Program-made: the position numbers and the translations under genes
Shown: in pieces, positions 59,771 through 64,000 of the stretch
Position numbering within the stretch: position 1 is the stretch's first letter
Layout: the number at the start of each line of letters is the position of its first letter
Notes under the pieces: generated by a model
What the model saw: the letters and a program-made list of their open reading frames with translations, nothing else
The model's database searches: none
What the model was told of the DNA's origin: nothing
Source of the DNA: Megascapheus bottae
Lineage: Eukaryota; Chordata; Mammalia; Rodentia; Geomyidae
DNA length: 64,000 nucleotides
Direction: 5' to 3'
Assembly (NCBI GenBank): GCA_024803745.1
Contig: JANJXV010000024.1
Span: 4,558,106 to 4,622,105 of the forward strand

Positions 59771-62700
59771 GGACGAGGAGATGGGGGAAGGTCAAGTTTT
59801 TGAAAGTGTATTCACAATGTGGAGTCTGGTTTTCAACATGTAAAGCAAGTTTATTTTCCTGTTGTTAAAAACTAATGTACATTCAGTGTAGAAAATTTGT
59901 GAGGTATAGATAGATAAATTTACTCCTTTCACGGGGAGCAACAACTATTGCTTATTATTATTCCTTTGGAAAAATAAAAGAGAAATATTGCTTGTTTTTC
60001 TTAGAAATTCCAAAGCCAAGACAACAGAGAAACAGAAACACATGCCTACAGACAAACATAACTGGGTGTGAATCTCCAAGTTCAGCATGTCATGGTTCCA
60101 TCCATGACCCTGAGTGAATCAGATTGTCTTTCATGGGCCCAGCTTCATTAGTTTTATTTCTATAGATTTAATAGTTTTATTCCTATAGATTTAGGAACAA
60201 TCAGATGACAGTAGCTACCAGTTTTTATTTCAGTCTTAGGCTGCAAAGAAGATGGATCTTCATGGAGCATCATGTTGAATTCCAAATGACAATCAACACT
60301 GGTTGGTATTGGGTTCTCTTACCTGAGCTACAAATAACCTTTATTTCACTGGTGGGAAAGCATTATGGGCTATTTGTCTCATTCTTGTTTCTCATAGTAC
60401 CACATACTACCTTTTTTCATTACATACATCTGAGAAAAAAAAATCCAGCAAGCAAATTTTTGGTGTTGCCAGATTAATATTAAGGCAATCTCACATGCCA
60501 CATTCTTTCTGTTCTATGGACAAGAGAAGAAAGTAATTTTCTGGACTTCTCTTACTTTTAGGAAAACTTTCACTCCTATAAAAACTCACAGAATTATCAA
60601 AGGGGTAGTGTTTGGGTACAGAAGTTATTCTGATGCTGATTCTCTCAGGAAACTTAAAAGCTGTGATAATTTCTTCTTAGAGGAAAGAGTAGATGACTTT
60701 ACTGGCTTGTGAAAAGGAACAGATGGTAGATACTCACCAGGTACCTTTCTCTTGTAATTTGCCTAATATAACTTGGAAATTTTCATAGCCTGGCTTTTTT
60801 AGATCTAAAATGAGTAGCTGGGGTGAATTGTGGCATTTCTCTCTTCAAATAATATTTTTAAACGAGGTATACTTATCTTTTTCATTCTAGAAAACTAGAC
60901 TCAATCAAAGATGAACATGAATACGAAAGAAAAAAGAGTATTATTATAAAGGCTACGGAAACTGTCTTGAAAAAAGTGAAATCACGGATGATTTAAATGA
61001 TATTACAGTACAGAGACACATGAGGGTGCTCTAACCAGCAGCTATAACACATGAATTAAACAGTTCAAATATTGAAGGAAAATTAAGACCTAATGGAATG
61101 GCAGTGTTGAATTCTGATTTTCAGCATTGACTATGCTGAACAACCTTGGGAGCAGTGGCTCTGGCTTTTAAGTCAAAAGCATATTTCCCCTCCCTGGTCT
61201 CACTAAGACACTTCCCAGTTTTAAAAGTAGAGGATAGTAATCTTTGACATAGGAAAATACTATACAATGTACAAAGAAGAAAAAAGTAGACTGATGTTAC
61301 AGTCAGCTCTGGGAAGCTGAGGCTTTCTAGAACCAGGCCAGTAGTAAGTAGGCTTAGGTCGAGAGACTTGCCTTCAAACACAAACTCAGCCTTTTCTCGT
61401 TTTCATTCCTCCGGCCTTCTGCTGGTACAAGGGGAAGTTGGGACTAGGAATCTAATGACCACCAGAAGAGAATTAGAGATGCATGTTTATCTCGATACAT
61501 TTACTCTCATTAAAGTTCATATTCACTGACATCATGCATCTCCTTGAGAAAGTCTGTCCACCCACCATTAATTAAAACCACATTTAAAAAAAAAAACCAG
61601 TGTGTGCACTTTTTTCCCCAATCAAAAGTAGCCTTCTAAGTTTTGAAGAGTAGGCACAAGACTATCTGAGACCTGACAGCTGTTCACCTCCACACAGTGA
61701 ATCAGCATATGATTTACATTCATAGTCTTGTTTATTCAGGGCCTAGATTACAATAGCTAGGGTCTATTGTCTTGAAGAGCTGAAAAATTCAATACCAAGT
61801 GGCCTTTATTTTGCAGAATTAACATTTATTTTGATAAATCAACATTCTTTTGAATACTGTGTAAGATCCTATGCTTTCATCTAACTCTATATCCTGTCTG
61901 GATAATTAAGCAGCACACTACTATCAAAGACACCACACTTTATAACTTATATGTCTGCTATCAAGGTCAAAATGAAGGTCAATATAAAATTCTTTTATCT
62001 AAATCACTGCACAAACAACAGTTACCAACAGTTGTCAGATTGCACAACCACACTCTATATTCTTGGCAATAGTCATTATAAGTTAATAAATTTATTTTTT
62101 AAAGAAAGAATGTTGGTTTTTAAAGTTCAGAAAAGGTACTATTTGTAAACAGTTCAGGTCACACTCATCTTACTGCATGGGCTATGGGAGAGTTGTTTCC
62201 TCCCAACTTCCTTTAAATGAGATTTATTCTCTTTTGGAGCCTAAATCAAAGGACTGCATTCAAAGATATTTGCATTTTTTTCTATTCTTTTTCTTGTTCA
62301 AGCCATTCCCCTCTGCCTTTCAATTTTTGCTTGATCTTTCTTTATATTATACCAAGCACATTTTTATGTGCCTCAATAAAACAAATCCTAGTTATCTGTT
62401 TCCATTGACAATTAGGTTAGTCTATAATGCTTCTGACCCAATATTTCTTAACTTGGTCAGTTTATGTTTTCTACAAAGAGGTATAAGCAGCTGCATTCAG
62501 ATTCTCTTGTTATTCTTTCTCCATATTCTTCTGGTCAAGCCTCCATCTAGAAAGGCTGAGATTGTCATTGTATTGGAACATTGGCATTCCAATGGTTTAA
62601 TCCCAGATAGAGGCACACTTGGACTAAGAGTTAACTTCTACTGACTCACCTTGAGCACATCAGGCCTCAGTTTTCTCATGTCACAAGTGGGTGTTTGAGA

Positions 62701-62974
62701 GTGATGACTGGATTACCAGGAATACCAGCTCAGGAAGCTCAGGAGGATGAAAGGAAAAGGTGCCGTGTCTTCCCCCGGTCCCTGTACTCATACAGGATCA
62801 CAAGCCACAGCTAGAGCTTTAGGGTTGGGGTTGGTGTGGCTCCAAAAGAGAACATCCCAGAATCCAGAAGCCAACAAAGCGTGCCTAGTGACTGGCTTTC
62901 AGGAAGATTTAAATAAAAGATGTCCCTTAGATGGAAATAGTCAATATATACCATTGTCATTCTAAACAACAAAT

Positions 62975-63030
62975 GTATGCGTGTGTGTGGGTGTGTGGGT
63001 GTGTGTGCACGCGCGCGCGTGCGCCGCGCT
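62975..63030. repeat. (GT)n/(GC)n alternating purine-pyrimidine tract
   Basis: GT units with GGGT interruptions lead into GTGTGTGCACGCGCGCGCGT and GCGCCGCGC. It is CpG-rich in an otherwise AT-rich intron. Confidence 0.95.
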
Positions 63031-63032
63031 GA

Positions 63033-63214
63033 TCTGGAGCTTGAATTCAGTTTTCTACCATCTGAAAGGCAAAGTTACACTTCTGCCTTTTTTGTGTGTG
63101 CGTAATTAATTGAAGACAAGAGTTCATGTACTGTCCTGTTTAGGCTGGCTTCAAACCTCCATCCTCAGGTCTCATCCTCCTTTCAGCTAGGGTTACAGTC
63201 TGGCACTAAACCAC
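63033..63214 (-). mobile_element. Type A composite SINE, antisense, old copy
   Basis: GGAGCTTGAATTCAG, TTAATTGAAGACAAGAG, CTGGCTTCAAACCTCCATCC and GCTAGGGTTACAGTCTGGC keep the type A order with gaps. Confidence 0.65.
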
Positions 63215-63522
63215 AGATTGTATCTCCTGCCCAGACAATACAGTATCCAAGGGGACCATAAACCACTGGACTTTCACCACCTGGCCAAAAGCCAGGGGTG
63301 GACATACTGAGCTCAACTGTGGGAAGGAAGGTGGAGCATGGGTGTGGACCTTTCAACCCAGTTGGTGGTATTCTTTAGAACAAACAGCTCTGGGCTGAGG
63401 GGCGGTGGGAAGCTGTGACTACACAGCCTTTTATCAACTTTGGAAAAGCTGGAGATAAACTCTGCCCGAATGAGTAATAAGGCCAAGCAGTCTTCAACAT
63501 GATCATGGTTGCATTTCCATAC

Positions 63523-63800
63523 CTTCCTGCCGGCTCTGTTGTTGTGAAGATTCATCAGGGCTCTGGCATCCTTCCCTTTCCGCTCTTTGGCGTCCACAAA
63601 TGCCCGGGCGAATTTGATCCCATAGTCAATGTTATCACTGCAGCCACCCCAGTCAAAGGTGCCCTTGCTGTCCTTGGCCGTTCCTTTCTTCTTGGGATCA
63701 CAGGAACAGGATTTTAGTTCTCCTTGGCTACAGGCCCTGGTGATGGCAAATACAACTCCAGCTGAGGAGATCGCGTAAACAAAGGCAGATTCCCGACTAC
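63523..63800 (-). CDS. WNT2: WNT2 exon 3 (residues 105-196)
   Basis: The first two bases complete a split codon from exon 2, which lies to the right of the window; 92 codons follow (278 bases). The exon sits between a TTTGTTTCAG acceptor and a GTATGG donor that follows AGGAAG. It starts [20 protein letters not shown], includes CSCDPKKKG and [14 protein letters not shown], and ends LHNNRAGRK, all typical of WNT2 among the Wnts. Cysteines are at 127, 135, 137 and 157. These residues belong to the alpha-helical N-terminal domain that presents the lipid-bearing loop of exon 4. Joining the last codon to exon 4 in phase 0 reproduces the normal protein with no gap. WNT2 exons 1 and 2, with the signal peptide and about 104 residues, and the promoter are outside the window. 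Confidence 0.98.
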
Positions 63801-64000
63801 CTGAAACAAAAATGCTTTTCTTAAAAATGGTTTGGGATGGGTAGTTCAGAATAAGTCTTATACAATGACTATTTTACTTCTTGATCTCTCTCTCTGGGTG
63901 TACTTTGCCACTGACAAAGGCACTAGGCACTCTGGAAAGTCTTTCTGGATTCAAGTATTTTCCTAGAATATGATTCCTGTCAGTTTAGGTATCTGTTGGG
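63801..64000 (-). other. WNT2: WNT2 intron 2 (3' end only)
   Basis: It is the 200 bases before exon 3 in gene direction, ending TTTGTTTCAG with a modest pyrimidine tract. No repeat or exon is visible. Confidence 0.9.

Larger units (their letters stand above)
50282..63522 (-). other. WNT2: WNT2 intron 3
   Basis: It runs from the GTATGG donor after exon 3 to the acceptor of exon 4, about 13.2 kb. It carries SINEs of both types and orientations, a short L1 5'-region fragment (55440-55780), an old B1-ID copy and a GT/GC tract at 62975-63030. The stretches 50830-52170, 53420-55440, 56310-57480, 57640-58115, 58785-59580 and 59780-62970 show no gene. Open frames up to 155 codons (62177-62644) lack homology signs and are rejected. 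Confidence 0.9.

Noticed and set aside
62177..62644. 155-codon open frame on the + strand in WNT2 intron 3
   Set aside because: Phenylalanine/leucine-rich translation of AT- and pyrimidine-rich intron DNA, antisense to WNT2, with no motif, splice context or start context.

Overview
The window is mammalian nuclear DNA: AT-rich, sparse coding sequence in short exons with GT/AG junctions, L1, solo-LTR and SINE retrotransposons, and many microsatellites. Two genes are recognised. The terminal exon of ST7 lies on the + strand near the left end (4930-5025 coding, poly(A) signal at 5266). Exons 3, 4 and 5 of WNT2 lie on the - strand (63523-63800, 50017-50281, 31882-32111). The genes are convergent and about 26 kb apart, which matches the mammalian ST7 - WNT2 - ASZ1 - CFTR order. 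The rest of ST7 lies left of the window, and WNT2 exons 1-2 and the promoter lie to the right.

The organism looks like a rodent. The commonest repeats are two composite SINEs. 'Type A' has a B1/7SL-like left arm and an ID-like tRNA-derived right arm. 'Type B' is a dimer of two tRNA-like monomers, each with A- and B-box-like motifs, ending in oligo(A). There are also a few B1-ID composites and a single ID-like monomer. From memory the type B consensus resembles SINEs of geomyoid rodents (kangaroo rats, pocket mice, gophers), but I could not search it, so rodent is likely and geomyoid is a guess.

Layout: 1-4929, last intron of ST7. 4930-5290, ST7 terminal exon and short 3' UTR. 5291-31267, intergenic, holding a 328-bp solo LTR with perfect 6-bp target duplications, a cluster of polypurine/polypyrimidine tracts (13.4-15.8 kb), and an antisense L1 (17.6-21.3 kb) broken by SINEs. 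About 31268-32111, WNT2 3' UTR and exon 5. 32112-50016, WNT2 intron 4 with SINEs and a sense L1 3' end. 50017-50281, exon 4. 50282-63522, intron 3. 63523-63800, exon 3. 63801-64000, start of intron 2 sequence.

The visible WNT2 exons join in frame into 256 residues (105-360 of a 360-residue protein). They keep the lipid-attachment serine, the C-terminal N-glycosylation sequon and 20 cysteines, so the gene looks intact. I found no undescribed multigene system. The notable structures are retrotransposon insertions with readable target-site duplications, nested insertions that give a relative timeline, a (GTTTT)6 microsatellite serving as the ST7 splice-acceptor pyrimidine tract, and a few local tandem duplications.
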